Below, piece after piece: positions 31,745-32,720 of a DNA stretch of 32,720 nt. The notes beneath the pieces are model-generated. The model ran no database searches. It was not told where the DNA came from and saw nothing but the letters and a program-made list of their open reading frames with translations. Each line of letters begins with the position of its first letter. Positions within the stretch are counted from its first letter, which is position 1. The translations under genes and the position numbers were made by a program. The stretch comes from Flavobacterium hercynium (GTDB lineage: Bacteria; Bacteroidota; Bacteroidia; Flavobacteriales; Flavobacteriaceae), in assembly GCF_002217285.1 (NCBI RefSeq), contig NZ_MUGW01000049.1:1-32720 (forward strand). The letters run 5' to 3'.

Positions 31745-31955
31745 CTATATATAAGGAGTCAACAACCTGCAAGGTTTTCCAAACCTTGTAGGTTTAACTA
31801 AGTGTAGTGTATCAAGTATTATATAAAAAACAATAACCGACGACGTTTCCAAAAAACTATTAAGTCTAACTTATCAATTAATATTAGTAATAAGTGAATA
31901 TAGCATATATAAGTAGCAACAACCTACCAGGTTTGCAAAACCTGTTAGGTTTAAG
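31745..31955. repeat. Duplicated palindrome unit, CCTGCAAGG and CCTACCAGG
   Basis: Two 27-nt palindromes, 31766-31792 and 31923-31949, share flanks: an ATATATAAG-type string and CAACAACCT before each, GGTTTAA or GGTTTAAG after. This suggests a longer unit of about 50 bp that was copied and has diverged. Confidence 0.7.
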
Positions 31956-32007
31956 AATCAAAGTAAAGTTTTAAATGTTTAGCTATTAAAGTTAAAGTAT
32001 ATTTTTC

Positions 32008-32135
32008 AGGAGCTATTTCCCGCTGTCCGCTACAAACGAAGTTCACTGAACTCCGACTAAAATAAAAGCTAGGTGAAGTAATCTTTGTCTTTTTAAAGAA
32101 AAAAGCCAAAGGATTTCCACTTCCATCGGGGCTAG
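32008..32135 (-). repeat. MITE-like hairpin element, copy B
   Basis: It has the same ends as copy A (AGGAGCTATTTCCCGCTGTCC and CCATCGGGGCTAG) but a different middle, which contains GTTCA-C-TGAAC and CTTTG/CAAAG pairings. Copy A has the CTTTTGTGCCG hairpin instead. An open frame of 66 codons across it is a translation of the repeat, not a gene. Confidence 0.6.
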
Positions 32136-32363
32136 GGCAGCAGTGTAGCAAAGAACAACAATAAAAAGAAGAAAAGACAACCTTTGCGTCTTAGCGCCTT
32201 CGCGTGATTAAAAGAAATCCAGGAGCAACAGAACCAAAAAGCCAAAGGATTTCCACTTCCATCGGGGCTAGAGGAGCCAGTGTAGCCAAGAACAACAATA
32301 AAGACAACAATAAAAAAAGAAAAAACCTTTGCGCCTTAGCGCCTTTGCGTGAGATAAGAAATC
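32100..32363. repeat. Two degenerate copies of a ~120-bp direct repeat
   Basis: 32100-32219 and 32235-32363 share AGCCAAAGGATTTCCACTTC, ATCGGGGCTAG, AGTGTAGC, AAGAACAACAATAAA, and CCTTTGCG-TTAGCGCCTT-GCGTGA in the same order. The first copy contains the right end of element B; the second holds only that right end. Confidence 0.8.
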
Positions 32364-32552
32364 ATTAATAAAAGAAACAAACCATTGCCAAACCAACAAA
32401 CCGGCACGTTTTAAAACCTCAAAAATTGAGAAAACAGAAATGACCCTCTCAAAAATCCTACAATTACTAAAATAGCAGAAATTATAAGTTTTGCATTACC
32501 AGTGAGTTAAGAAAAAGTTTTAAAAAAGATGTAAATTATGTAACAAAAAGTA
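32364..32552. other. AT-rich stretch without recognised features
   Basis: Between the direct repeats and the tandem promoters I see no open frame, hairpin or repeat of note. It may contain upstream activating sequence for the stable-RNA promoters. Confidence 0.4.
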
Positions 32553-32583
32553 TTGTAAATGTAAATAAAGGGTGTAGTTTTGC
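32553..32583 (+). promoter_or_regulatory. Stable-RNA-type promoter P1
   Basis: TTG (32553-32555), a 19-bp gap, then TAGTTTTGC (32575-32583) followed by ACCCGCA. This is a full Bacteroidota promoter with the TTTGCACCC form typical of flavobacterial rRNA and tRNA promoters. Confidence 0.7.
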
Positions 32584-32673
32584 ACCCGCAATAAGGACAA
32601 ACGTTCACTGAAATACTGACAAGCAGCTAAATCAAAGTTGAAAATTTATTTTCAAAAAAAGATTTAAAAAAGC

Positions 32674-32705
32674 TTGTGAGATTTGAAAACAGATGTTACC
32701 TTTGC
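32674..32705 (+). promoter_or_regulatory. Stable-RNA-type promoter P2
   Basis: TTG (32674-32676), a 20-bp gap, then TACCTTTGC (32697-32705) followed by ACCCCGC. The AT-rich block before it could be an UP-like element. With P1, 122 bp upstream, it forms a tandem pair that probably drives an rRNA or tRNA operon starting just past the window. Confidence 0.75.
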
Positions 32706-32720
32706 ACCCCGCAAAACACG

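Noticed and set aside
31951..32151. 66-codon open frame on the minus strand
   Set aside because: It lies wholly over repeat element B and adjoining repeats; its residues follow the repeat sequence, and it has no promoter or family resemblance.

Overview
The window looks like chromosome from a Flavobacterium-type Bacteroidota. The sequence is AT-rich. Genes start on ATG without obvious Shine-Dalgarno sites, and upstream regions carry the Bacteroidota -7 motif TAnnTTTG. One protein has a type IX secretion sorting tail, the kdp locus has the layout of this phylum, and the intergenic spaces are full of short palindromic repeats.

Layout. 1-4723 (minus): an operon of a LysM protein, two small Cys-rich PAAR-like (DUF4280-type) proteins, an unrecognised 858-aa protein and the first codons of another gene. 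This looks like a cargo/spike module of a contractile injection (T6SS-like) system. 4927-5945: a small XRE regulator divergent from a 178-aa protein with an internal duplication. 5946-6223: palindromes around a GGAAAT array. 6224-11214: trans-aconitate methyltransferase, a T9SS-exported delta-60-repeat protein, an APC amino-acid permease and a DUF1810 protein.

11381-18548: a DNA-damage module. A LexA-like regulator (XRE HTH plus S24 self-cleaving domain) is divergent from a tight operon of dinB, a second dnaE-type polymerase, a DEDDh exonuclease/GIY-YIG nuclease fusion and alkB. Together these supply damage sensing, lesion bypass, possible proofreading or incision, and direct reversal of alkylation.

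18617-30362 (minus): a complete Bacteroidota-style kdp potassium locus. Order in transcription: NtrC-type response regulator, 93-aa protein, 28-aa membrane peptide, kdpF, kdpA, kdpB, kdpC, outer-membrane porin, the KdpD sensor/USP part without kinase, and a separate HAMP-PAS histidine kinase. Two things stand out. A four-helix-bundle (S23/IVP family) gene is inserted in opposite orientation between kdpA and kdpB. Most spacers also carry inverted repeats of related low-complexity motifs, so the transcript should be punctuated by hairpins.

30644-31645: a luciferase-like flavin oxidoreductase with a clear terminator. 31646-32720: no gene seen; it holds palindromes, two degenerate copies of a ~120-bp repeat, a mobile-looking hairpin element, and at the right edge two very good promoters of the type that drives stable RNA in Flavobacterium. 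The rRNA or tRNA operon itself would lie just beyond the window.
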